Shown one piece after another: positions 1-6,710 of a stretch of 24,149 nucleotides of DNA; positions within the stretch are counted from its first letter, which is position 1, and every line of letters begins with the position of its first letter. The translations under genes and the position numbers were made by a program. This stretch comes from Nitrososphaerota archaeon. Lineage in GTDB: Archaea > Thermoproteota > Nitrososphaeria > Nitrososphaerales > Nitrosopumilaceae. The notes under the pieces are model-generated. The model did no database searches and was not told where the DNA came from. It saw nothing but the letters and a program-made list of their open reading frames with translations. The DNA is taken from NCBI GenBank assembly GCA_016871975.1, contig VHBM01000013.1, positions 1-24,149 of the forward strand, given 5' to 3'.

Positions 1-120
1 ACCGCAATCTTTACACAAAAGCCAGCTTCGCTCCTGAAGAATCTTTAGCGGAGCTTCATATCTTGTATAAAATAGGTTGTCTCCATCACAGGACGGACAG
101 GGAACACATAGATGTTTCAT
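1..120 (-). CDS. Small zinc-ribbon-like protein, N-terminal 40 residues (cut by window edge)
   Basis: An open frame runs from an ATG (complement of 118-120) off the left edge. The visible 40 residues hold Cys at 5, 8 and 11 (a CxPCPxC cluster) and a second CxxC at 36 and 39. Paired CxxC knuckles about 25 residues apart are typical of a zinc ribbon, so a structural zinc role is likely. The C-terminus and total length cannot be seen. It follows the gene at 219-1301 on the same strand, separated by 98 bases that hold an AT-rich palindrome. No function beyond metal binding can be argued; small proteins of this kind in archaea are often uncharacterised or act with nucleic acids. Confidence 0.6.
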   Translation of the reverse strand, partial: MKHLCVPCPSCDGDNLFYTRYEAPLKILQERSWLLCKDCG

Positions 121-177
121 TAAAAATCATTTACAAATTTTGAATATAAGGCCCGCGTAGAACTGATAAGTTGTTCT

Positions 178-191
178 TTTTTGATCAAAAA
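178..191. repeat. 14-base perfect palindrome between two minus-strand genes
   Basis: Five T, GATC, five A form a perfect inverted repeat between the stop at 219 and the start at 120. Read on the minus strand it presents a short T-tract just after the secreted-protein gene, which could serve as an archaeal T-tract terminator or a binding site. It is short and AT-rich, so chance is a real alternative. Confidence 0.3.
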
Positions 192-218
192 GTTGGATTG
201 TTGATCTAAAAATAATCT

Positions 219-1301
219 CTAGTTTTTTGTAGAATTTGTAATCTGAGTTATGGTTGTGCCGTTTACTAATAACTCAATTATGGTACCATTTACATTAAGA
301 CGAATTATTGTTCCCTGAAGACCTGCCTTTATGGCAGTTCCATTAACATCAAACTGTAATGCTTGAGTAGCATTTTCTATTTTACTTGAATCAAGAAAAT
401 CATAAACCAAGGTTCCATTGACTTGAGCATCTACCGTGCCTGTAGAATTGGTTATTTTAGTCAGTGTCTCCATTTGCTCTCTTGAAAGAGCTGCTTCTCC
501 AACAAAAATTTGCATGGCGTCCTGCCACGTACCACCATTTTCAAGTACTTGACGCATGGAACTCTTTGCCTCCTCCCACATCTTGTTTGTATAGTTTAAC
601 TGTCTAAGAATCACATCCTTTGCAGGACCATCAAGTGTTGCGACAAATCTATCATATTGCCATGAACCAACATAGTTTCCGCCACCTGGTTTTTCTACTA
701 TCATTCTTTCTTGTAGTCTCATCTCTGCAATCTTTCGCTGTTCATCTAAAAATTTCTGATAGTCATCTAGCTTTTGTTGTTTTGCTCTTTCTTTTTCTAG
801 TTTTGCTGCAATGTCTTGGCGATATTTGTAAATTAGTGCACTGATTGGATCATTTTCAAAATCAATATCCTTATCAGGCAATGAATATGCGTCATCAAAA
901 CTTTGTGCAAGCTGAGACGATGTCAAGGCTGTGCCTTTGATAATGAAGGTTGTGCTTGCAAGACCTATTTTCTCATCTTCTGATGTAGCTGCTACATTTA
1001 CAATATATTTTCCAGGAATTCGCTCCTTTACGCCAAACTCGTGATAAAATTTACCCTCTGAATCAGTTGTAGTAATTATGGAATCTGAGCCAAGCCTAAT
1101 CTTTACTTCTGCATTTACTACAGGCTTTTGCGCATGATTTACAATATTTCCTGAAATATACAGTGGTTCATCAGCTAGGAACACTTCTTTTGCCGGCTTT
1201 ACAGCAATTATCAAATCCCACAGCGTAGAATGGGCTAGCGGGATATTAGCTAAGAGAAGTACTACAAGTGACAATCCTAGTACATAGAATCTTCTAGTCA
1301 C
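219..1301 (-). CDS. Secreted cell-surface protein with Ig-like domain and sequon-rich tail
   Basis: The 360-residue product opens with a signal peptide (RR at 3-4, hydrophobic core about 7-22, possible cleavage after A23-H24-S25). Residues about 30-123 look like a beta-sandwich of the carboxypeptidase-regulatory/macroglobulin type: an AVKPAKEVFLADEPLYISG-like strand, a VNAEVKI strand, and a turn with DSEGKF followed by PGKYIVNV. Residues about 155-202 are strongly charged and helical, probably a coiled coil. The C-terminus has seven N-x-S/T sequons between N285 and N356, plus one at N236, four of them in repeated VNGT units. No C-terminal membrane anchor is visible. Ig-like surface proteins are common in Thaumarchaeota; the partner or ligand is unknown. 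It starts divergently from the PEFG-CTERM gene. Confidence 0.75.
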   Translation of the reverse strand: MTRRFYVLGLSLVVLLLANIPLAHSTLWDLIIAVKPAKEVFLADEPLYISGNIVNHAQKPVVNAEVKIRLGSDSIITTTDSEGKFYHEFGVKERIPGKYIVNVAATSEDEKIGLASTTFIIKGTALTSSQLAQSFDDAYSLPDKDIDFENDPISALIYKYRQDIAAKLEKERAKQQKLDDYQKFLDEQRKIAEMRLQERMIVEKPGGGNYVGSWQYDRFVATLDGPAKDVILRQLNYTNKMWEEAKSSMRQVLENGGTWQDAMQIFVGEAALSREQMETLTKITNSTGTVDAQVNGTLVYDFLDSSKIENATQALQFDVNGTAIKAGLQGTIIRLNVNGTIIELLVNGTTITQITNSTKN

Positions 1302-1411
1302 TTTGTTTGCTTTTTACTTTGATTGTTAAGATTAGGATCTATTCTTTTTTCTCTTTCTTGACAATATTTATTGAGTTATTCACGCATAAGAATACTCGCC
1401 CACCCTTATTC

Positions 1412-1963
1412 GTGCATAAACAGATAGCAGTATCAATCACATTACTTGTCCTAGTATCATACATAGGCAATGCTCATGCCGAGTTTATGACACAGAAATG
1501 CAACGACTGTCTTGTAATTCCAGACGCTCAAACTCTGGAAACCTACAAAAGGACACTACCAATAGTCATCTGGGCTGAAAATCTAAACCCTGGAAGCACA
1601 GTCATTGAGCTAAAAGGACAATCAAATCTAGGCACATCAAGCATACCTATTACAATCAGTGTCACAAATCCTATTGGAAATATAGTTGCAGTTGATCAGA
1701 TAACTGCAAACCAAGTCGGAAGTTTTATGACCAAAATAAAGACAGGCGGTCCTTTGTGGAAACAAGATGGCTCTTACATAATTAAGGCACAGCAAGGCGA
1801 CTCGGTAAATACAAACAAAATTGCAAAAATCCAAGTTGATATAACAAACGGTGCTGTTGTACCTGAATTTGGCGCAATAGCTACACTTGTACTACTAGTG
1901 GCAATAACTTCGATCATAATAGTAACTGCAAAAGGCAGATTGAGCACATTGCCAAAAATCTAA
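1412..1963 (+). CDS. PEFG-CTERM surface protein (archaeosortase substrate)
   Basis: From the GTG at 1412 the product is 183 residues. It starts with a short basic segment and a hydrophobic signal core ending in AHA (21-23), then a beta-rich domain with a CxxC pair (C30, C33), and ends with PEFG at 151-154, a helix of about 20 residues and a short tail with K and R. This tripartite end (PEFG, membrane helix, basic tail) is the thaumarchaeal PEFG-CTERM sorting signal recognised by an archaeosortase. The frame stays open to an ATG at 1307, but that start lies 5 bases from the divergent gene and adds 35 residues before the signal peptide. A TATA-like stretch at about 1363-1371 also fits a later start. 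The protein is probably attached to the cell envelope; its ligand is unknown. Confidence 0.8.
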   Translation: MHKQIAVSITLLVLVSYIGNAHAEFMTQKCNDCLVIPDAQTLETYKRTLPIVIWAENLNPGSTVIELKGQSNLGTSSIPITISVTNPIGNIVAVDQITANQVGSFMTKIKTGGPLWKQDGSYIIKAQQGDSVNTNKIAKIQVDITNGAVVPEFGAIATLVLLVAITSIIIVTAKGRLSTLPKI

Positions 1964-2006
1964 CCAGCTAAACTTCTTAAATCCCAGAGAATCACCGTTT
2001 CATCAA

Positions 2007-2678
2007 TTGGATCTAGAGCGATTTCAAGATGATGTATATGAAATAACAGAACGACTCGCATCACAGCTAAAAAAAGACGATCTGCCAAAACTAAACTTTG
2101 TAAGACAGCGACTAATCGATATGTACAAACAGAACTTGGTTAAAATCAACCACTCTGTTCTTGAACTAATCTGTGCAACAAATCTAATTGCACATGGATA
2201 TTCAGTCGATGTTGAAAAACAAGTATCTGACATTTTGATTTGTGATGTTTATGCAACAAAAGGAGATGGCACAACAATAATCGAGATAGAAACAGGTTTC
2301 ACACCGCCTGAACATGCACTAGATACTGTTGATTACTATATTGCAAGAATAATGAGCAAGATTGCAAGATACAGTAAGTTTTGCTCCAAGTTTTCACTTG
2401 CAATTCCAGTAATCGGAATTTTGCCAATCCCAAAGATCTTTCTAGAACCACCTAATGGAAGAAAGAAAAGTGATATAAAAAAAGTAAAAAAATTCTGTGA
2501 TAGATTCTATAAAAACCCACCAATTGAGATAGATGAGATATTAAATGCAAGACTACATTCGATTTATCTTATTAACATAGACAAGGGGTTTGCAAAAGAG
2601 ATGGACCCATATGCATATCTGGAGCTGACCAATAAACTAATCAAAAAAAGTGAGATTGATACAGGCAACTCAAAATAA
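2007..2678 (+). CDS. Conserved hypothetical protein, possibly PD-(D/E)XK-nuclease-like
   Basis: The 223-residue product starts at TTG; no other in-frame start lies nearby. I do not recognise the family. Residues about 45-97 read like the core of a restriction-endonuclease-like fold: a helix with E53, an amphipathic strand with D75 and D80, then a strand IIEIETG in which E93 and E95 are spaced like the ExK half of the motif, with Thr96 in place of the usual Lys region. A long charged helix follows (about 150-170). It has no signal peptide or membrane segment, so it is cytoplasmic. The stop lies 35 bases before the Cys/His microprotein on the same strand. The nuclease reading is an inference and the enzyme could be inactive. 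Confidence 0.6.
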   Translation: MDLERFQDDVYEITERLASQLKKDDLPKLNFVRQRLIDMYKQNLVKINHSVLELICATNLIAHGYSVDVEKQVSDILICDVYATKGDGTTIIEIETGFTPPEHALDTVDYYIARIMSKIARYSKFCSKFSLAIPVIGILPIPKIFLEPPNGRKKSDIKKVKKFCDRFYKNPPIEIDEILNARLHSIYLINIDKGFAKEMDPYAYLELTNKLIKKSEIDTGNSK

Positions 2679-2713
2679 CAAGCTTTTCAAATAGCTAAAG
2701 ATAGACTATAACT

Positions 2714-2830
2714 ATGATCTGTGCAAACTGTGAAAAACACAAACATTACGAATGCATCGATTGCCTAAACGATCACAAGACACATCTTTGTGAATGTGAT
2801 TGTCACATTATATCAAATCCACACAAATAA
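2714..2830 (+). CDS. 38-residue Cys/His-rich microprotein, probable zinc binder
   Basis: ATG to TAA gives 38 residues, 13 of which are Cys or His: C3, C6, C14, C17, C26, C28, C30 and H9, H11, H21, H24, H31, H37. The order CxxC-x2-HxH-x2-CxxC-x3-H-x2-H-x-CxCxCH offers ligands for two or three metal sites, recalling cross-braced B-box or treble-clef fingers. Such density of ligands is very unlikely by chance in an AT-rich intergenic stretch. An A/T-rich segment at about 2684-2692 lies roughly 26 bases ahead of the ATG and fits a leaderless promoter. It ends two bases before the convergent PAC2-family gene. Zinc binding, possibly redox or metal storage, is inferred; no family is recognised. Confidence 0.65.
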   Translation: MICANCEKHKHYECIDCLNDHKTHLCECDCHIISNPHK

Positions 2831-2832
2831 AT

Positions 2833-3537
2833 TTAAAATCTATAACCTGCAGACCATCTGCTTTTCATTTTCTCATCTAATTCATCTGCAAGTGAATCAA
2901 GCTCCTTTGTATCGCCAAGCTTGTGATATGTCAGCTTTTCTAATGTGCTTATGACGCTTTTTGCAGAACGATACTGGGGAACCGATGGCTCGTTAAGCTC
3001 ACCATAAAGCCCTATTCCTTGTATTCCATTTAGCTTGGCATAGCCTAGAATCAAGCCGTTAAAGCCTGTGATTATTGATTTTTGTGGAGTTGTGTTTAGA
3101 TCCATTTTTTCTATCTGCTTTGTAAGCGACATTGATGTAGTGGTTACGTATGTTTTTGGTGACTTGCCAAACTCTCGCGTTGTATGAAATCCGCCAACAG
3201 TATAGATAAACTTGGCAGAATATTTTTTTGCAATATCAATAACGTCTTGGCATATGGCATGCAGCTCGGTAGTTGCCTGTGGTTGGCCTGCCCCGCCACC
3301 AAAAATGATCATGTCTTTTGTGTGTCTATACTCCCACTTGTCATCTGGCAGCTTTATGTGGCCGCCCATGTCAAGAACAAATGTTGGATAAGAAGACCGT
3401 GCAATTCTAAATTTTTTTGTCTTTAGATTTTCGTTTATGTGCTCAATTACTATAGCACCAACATTTCCCATATCCTGCATTGCCGCAATAATTATTGGCT
3501 TTTCAAGATCAGGCTCACTATCTTGGAAAAACTCCAT
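2833..3537 (-). CDS. PAC2-family protein
   Basis: The 234-residue product matches the archaeal PAC2 family, related to eukaryotic proteasome assembly chaperone 2. Seen: an N-terminal strand and glycine turn (IIIAAMQDMGNVG at about 15-27), a strand followed by GGGAGQPQ (about 75-82), and TVGGFHT near the middle, all typical of this alpha/beta fold, followed by an acidic C-terminal helix. Archaeal members are mostly uncharacterised; proteasome assembly or another ATP-grasp-neighbourhood role has been suggested, and this sequence cannot decide. It is cytoplasmic. A TTTAAAG element at about 3562-3570, read on the minus strand, lies at TATA distance from the ATG. Confidence 0.8.
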   Translation of the reverse strand: MEFFQDSEPDLEKPIIIAAMQDMGNVGAIVIEHINENLKTKKFRIARSSYPTFVLDMGGHIKLPDDKWEYRHTKDMIIFGGGAGQPQATTELHAICQDVIDIAKKYSAKFIYTVGGFHTTREFGKSPKTYVTTTSMSLTKQIEKMDLNTTPQKSIITGFNGLILGYAKLNGIQGIGLYGELNEPSVPQYRSAKSVISTLEKLTYHKLGDTKELDSLADELDEKMKSRWSAGYRF

Positions 3538-3712
3538 ACCATACTACAATCTTATCTTATCTTTAAACTGTGACTGCCTGAAAATCATTAATTAAATTTT
3601 AAAACTACACAATACAATGATCTGATATAAATTTCCATCGATCGAATTATCTAAAAATCAAGATTCATAAACCGATTCAACACTATGTGTGAAAATTAGG
3701 GATATACAGTAA

Positions 3713-5431
3713 ATGAAAAACTTTGGTACGCTTGAGTACGTGCTTGACAAATACTCTCAAACATGGAGCTGGAAAGTAACAGGCCAACGCGCAGTTACAA
3801 TGGTCTCAAAGGTGATTCCGCAATCTTGGTACGGTGATGGCCCACACGAAGCAATCGTTCCTGACAGCCAGAAAAATATCAAGCACATAAAATGGATCCT
3901 TGAGCGATATCCTCTTGAGATCCTATCCAAATCTGTCTGGAAAAGAAAACTTGTGGATCATCAAAAACCAATAGAGCGAATCCCAAAGATTGAAAAACTT
4001 GTACGAGCAAACCCTGGAAAACAGTTTCAAGGAAAGCTACTCAATTTTCAAAAAGAGGGACTTGATTTTCTAATAAAATCATACGGAAATGCACTACTTG
4101 CAGACGAAATGGGTCTTGGAAAAACCGTACAAACGCTGGCTTATTTGGCTACAGAAAAGCAGGCATTTCCAGCACTTGTTGTAGCGCCACTTGTCACCTT
4201 GAACAACTGGCAAAGAGAGATTGGTAAATTTTTGAAAAGAAAAAGCAGAAACGGACGACTAGTTGAGGGCGATATGCCTACGTCGTTTATCATACGTCAT
4301 GGAAAGAATCAGGACCTTGGTAACTTTGATTTTTACATTATCAACTATGAATTATTGCACAAAAGACTTCCAGACCTCTTAAAACTAAACATCAAAACAC
4401 TTGTTTGTGATGAGGTTCAAAACCTTCGCTCAAACACCACACAAAAGTATGCCGCTGTAAAAGAACTGGCTGCACTAGAGTCAGTAAAATATAGAATTGG
4501 ACTGTCAGGCACTCCAATCTACAACCGCGGCTCTGAGATATGGCCAATTGTAGATATTCTAAGGCCTGGTCTTCTTGGAAACTTTAAAGAATTTTGTGAA
4601 TATTTCTGTTATGTAAACGAAAAAGGAAAAGCAATTGTTCTTGAAAACAAACGACAGTCATTACACAAAGAGCTACGAAAACATGTAATGCTGCGACGCA
4701 AAAAATCTGATGTGCTAAAAGAGCTTAAAGAAAAGGTACGATACAAGGAAGTAATTGATGCCGACATAGAATATTATCACAGAGAACTAAACAGAATTTG
4801 GCAAAAACTTGAAGAAGAGCAACGAGATGCCAAATCGACGTTTGACAAATCTGCATCATATCAGCGAGCTATACAAGGAGAAAGACAAGCTGCCGGTGTT
4901 GCAAAGCTTCCATATGTGATCAACTTTGTTGAAAACATAATGGAAATTGAAGAAAGTGTAGTTGTATTTTGCCATCACAAATACATTCACCAGCTGTTGC
5001 ATGAAAGACTAAGCAAATATTCTCCATCATCTATAATCGGTGGTCAGACAGACAAGGCAAGACAAGAAAACATTGATTCATTTCAAGCTGGAAAAACAAA
5101 ACTAATGATTGCAGGTCTTAGGGCAGGAAACGTCGGCATAAACTTGAGTCGTGCACGATATGTTATTTTTGCAGAACTTGACTGGAGTCCAGCAATACAT
5201 AGACAAGCAGAAGACAGACTACATAGAATTGGTCAGAAAAATACTGTCTTTGCATACTATTTGATTGGAAATGGAACCCTTGATGACCATGTGGCAAATG
5301 TTCTTGTCGATAAAAGCTATGAGATTGATTCTATCATGGATGCCAAAGTAGAAGAAGACGACAACAAGGAAAAAGCAAAACTAATCTTAGCTCAGATCCA
5401 TGATAAACTATCTGCCAAAATCGTTAACTGA
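3713..5431 (+). CDS. SNF2-family ATPase, SMARCAL1/ZRANB3-like
   Basis: This is a 572-residue DNA-dependent ATPase. After an N-terminal region of about 105 residues comes the Q-like motif LLNFQKEGLDFL (109-120), Walker A DEMGLGKT (131-138), motif II as DEVQ (233-236) instead of DEAH/DESH, motif III LSGTP (264-268), and the second RecA lobe with motif V GLRAGNVGINL (468-478) and motif VI RQAEDRLHRIGQ (497-508). Motif VI and the compact lobes resemble SMARCAL1/ZRANB3, enzymes that reanneal or remodel forked DNA, more than nucleosome remodellers. It has no SWIM, zinc finger or nuclease domain. The N-terminal region is probably substrate-binding. Motifs seem intact, so activity is expected. Its role at replication forks is inferred from the family. 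Confidence 0.88.
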   Translation: MKNFGTLEYVLDKYSQTWSWKVTGQRAVTMVSKVIPQSWYGDGPHEAIVPDSQKNIKHIKWILERYPLEILSKSVWKRKLVDHQKPIERIPKIEKLVRANPGKQFQGKLLNFQKEGLDFLIKSYGNALLADEMGLGKTVQTLAYLATEKQAFPALVVAPLVTLNNWQREIGKFLKRKSRNGRLVEGDMPTSFIIRHGKNQDLGNFDFYIINYELLHKRLPDLLKLNIKTLVCDEVQNLRSNTTQKYAAVKELAALESVKYRIGLSGTPIYNRGSEIWPIVDILRPGLLGNFKEFCEYFCYVNEKGKAIVLENKRQSLHKELRKHVMLRRKKSDVLKELKEKVRYKEVIDADIEYYHRELNRIWQKLEEEQRDAKSTFDKSASYQRAIQGERQAAGVAKLPYVINFVENIMEIEESVVVFCHHKYIHQLLHERLSKYSPSSIIGGQTDKARQENIDSFQAGKTKLMIAGLRAGNVGINLSRARYVIFAELDWSPAIHRQAEDRLHRIGQKNTVFAYYLIGNGTLDDHVANVLVDKSYEIDSIMDAKVEEDDNKEKAKLILAQIHDKLSAKIVN

Positions 5432-5456
5432 AAACCTGATTTTGAGCCTCAAATAG

Positions 5457-5464
5457 TATAAAAA
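5457..5464 (+). promoter_or_regulatory. TATA box for the 5486 gene
   Basis: The sequence TATAAAAA is centred about 26 bases before the ATG at 5486, the standard archaeal TATA distance, which places the transcription start at or one base before the start codon (leaderless message). Confidence 0.6.
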
Positions 5465-5485
5465 ACAAGAAAAAACAAGCCTATC

Positions 5486-5734
5486 ATGGATTTTCTTTTA
5501 GAAGAAGAAATGATTGATCTTCTAACCTACTGTTTACAAAACCAAGACTCTGATGTAAATGAAAAGAAAAAAAGAATCACCGAAATTGGAAAAGAGCTTT
5601 TTGCAGATGGCGGTGTTGATGCAATGGAAAACATGTTTTTTGCACTAGAAAATAGAATCAAAGAAGAGATTGGAAAAGATCCAAAACCATTTCGTGCTCT
5701 ATGGAATGGAAATTCTGATGAATGGAAATACTAG
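5486..5734 (+). CDS. Small acidic helical protein, unknown function
   Basis: The 82-residue product is acidic, predicted mostly helical, with no signal peptide, membrane segment or Cys. It opens with a Glu-rich stretch (LLEEEMIDLL, 4-13), has a GKELFADGGVDAM segment at about 50-62, and ends with a Trp-containing tail (W74, W80). I do not recognise a family. Its own TATA box gives a leaderless start, so it is probably transcribed separately from the SNF2 gene upstream even though it is on the same strand. Its end faces the DUF5679 gene with 31 bases between, an A-rich stretch. Confidence 0.65.
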   Translation: MDFLLEEEMIDLLTYCLQNQDSDVNEKKKRITEIGKELFADGGVDAMENMFFALENRIKEEIGKDPKPFRALWNGNSDEWKY

Positions 5735-5765
5735 AAAAATAATCTTAAAAAAAAGAAAATATCCA

Positions 5766-5909
5766 CTATGCGCTACCAATTCTGAAGATGTTGGTATGGC
5801 AAGTGGGACAGGTACCTTTGACGGCTGGTTTGCCGTTCTTTAGGGTAACTGAACTTGGACTTTGAATCTCTCTTTTTGTCCTACATTTGACACAATATCC
5901 TGTGGTCAT
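5766..5909 (-). CDS. DUF5679-family zinc-ribbon protein
   Basis: ATG to TAG gives 47 residues. Two CxxC knuckles (C6-VK-C9 and C34-PT-C37) flank a central VTLKNGKPAVKGTCPTC stretch and the end reads FRIG. This arrangement (YCVKCR, then a KNGKPA turn, then CPxC and FRIG) is what I know of the DUF5679 family, small archaeal and bacterial zinc ribbons of unknown role. A structural zinc is expected. It is cytoplasmic. The ATG lies 9 bases upstream of a perfect 10-base palindrome (AGAGATCTCT, 5914-5923). Another ATG upstream leads to an early stop in a different frame and is not used. Confidence 0.8.
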   Translation of the reverse strand: MTTGYCVKCRTKREIQSPSSVTLKNGKPAVKGTCPTCHTNIFRIGSA

Positions 5910-6084
5910 GCGTAGAGATCTCTTTTTGCCATATTAGCGGAACGCTGTGAAAATTATTTTACCATCAGGTACATAACCGATCTAGGCTTTACATGCATGA
6001 ATGAACGTAATATATGGTAAATAGCCGTCATTAAACAGACTATTTAAAACGAATCTTAAATTGGAATCAAGTAAACAGTAGATA
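5910..6084. promoter_or_regulatory. Divergent promoter region with inverted repeats
   Basis: This 175-base space serves the DUF5679 gene to the left and the 6085-7784 unit to the right. It holds TATTTAAAA at about 6041-6048, 26 bases before a start point just ahead of the ATG at 6085. It also holds an inverted repeat TTTACCAT (5958-5965) / ATGGTAAA (6014-6021) and the palindrome AGAGATCTCT (5914-5923). The repeat could be a regulator site; its length allows chance. Confidence 0.4.
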
Positions 6085-6669
6085 ATGAAAAAATTATTTC
6101 TTTATTGTGCAATCGCTGTTTCTTTGATGGCATATTTTTCACTTACATTATTTGTTATGCCGCCAAATTTTTTAGAAAAACCAAAACTCACACCACAACC
6201 CACTTTGGATGTAACTCTTGACAAATCAAAAATTAATTTAGGCCAATCATTTGAAATTAAAATCACATCAAAGAACATTGGTGATCTTGCAGACATTCAA
6301 ATCGTATCAATTCAATTTCCAAATCTTGCAGAAATTGGAAATACAGTAAAAATTACAGAATATGATTTTACGCAATCACCATACTATGTTTTAGTTGGTG
6401 ATGAAGTAGGAGCTGAATATACTGCTGGGCAAAAAATCGTTACTGCAAAATATCCCTCAATTGAGGCCTTTAGCAGACCAATAAACACAGGCGATCAATA
6501 TCATATTGGCCTTCAAGTCACGCCTGAATCTGTAGGCGAATTTGTCATATATGTAAAAAGTGTCATTTTACCTCATTATACCGATCTGGCACACTACCCA
6601 CAAAGCGGCATACTTGACTATCAAGGCGAATATGTTAAGGCTTATTCAGTCGAAGTTTCAAACCCTTAA
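6085..6669 (+). CDS. Membrane-anchored beta-sandwich protein, partner gene of the AmoC-like protein
   Basis: The 194-residue product has one N-terminal membrane helix (about 4-25) and then an extracytoplasmic, beta-rich domain. The domain begins TLDVTLDKSKINLGQSFEIKI-like around 40-60, a CARDB/Ig-type opening strand pair, and closes with VTPESVGEFVIYVKSV (145-160). It has no CTERM signal. His residues are few (H140, H164, H170), with H164 and H170 in an LPHYTDLAHYP loop. The stop is 41 bases before the next gene, so the two are probably cotranscribed. The size, single helix and beta-sandwich recall archaeal AmoB, but the N-terminal copper histidines of PmoB/AmoB are absent. A partner role is inferred only from linkage; I do not recognise a named family. 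Confidence 0.65.
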   Translation: MKKLFLYCAIAVSLMAYFSLTLFVMPPNFLEKPKLTPQPTLDVTLDKSKINLGQSFEIKITSKNIGDLADIQIVSIQFPNLAEIGNTVKITEYDFTQSPYYVLVGDEVGAEYTAGQKIVTAKYPSIEAFSRPINTGDQYHIGLQVTPESVGEFVIYVKSVILPHYTDLAHYPQSGILDYQGEYVKAYSVEVSNP

Positions 6670-6710
6670 TTAGAATCCAAAGTCGATACTTAGAAAAAGC
6701 GTGAATAATT

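Noticed and set aside
1307..1411. N-terminal extension of the PEFG-CTERM protein from ATG 1307
   Set aside because: It abuts the divergent start and precedes the signal peptide with 35 residues that do not look like a protein start; GTG 1412 fits better.
6102..6296. Minus-strand frame within the anchored beta-sandwich gene
   Set aside because: The plus-strand protein has signal anchor and beta-sandwich features; this frame does not.
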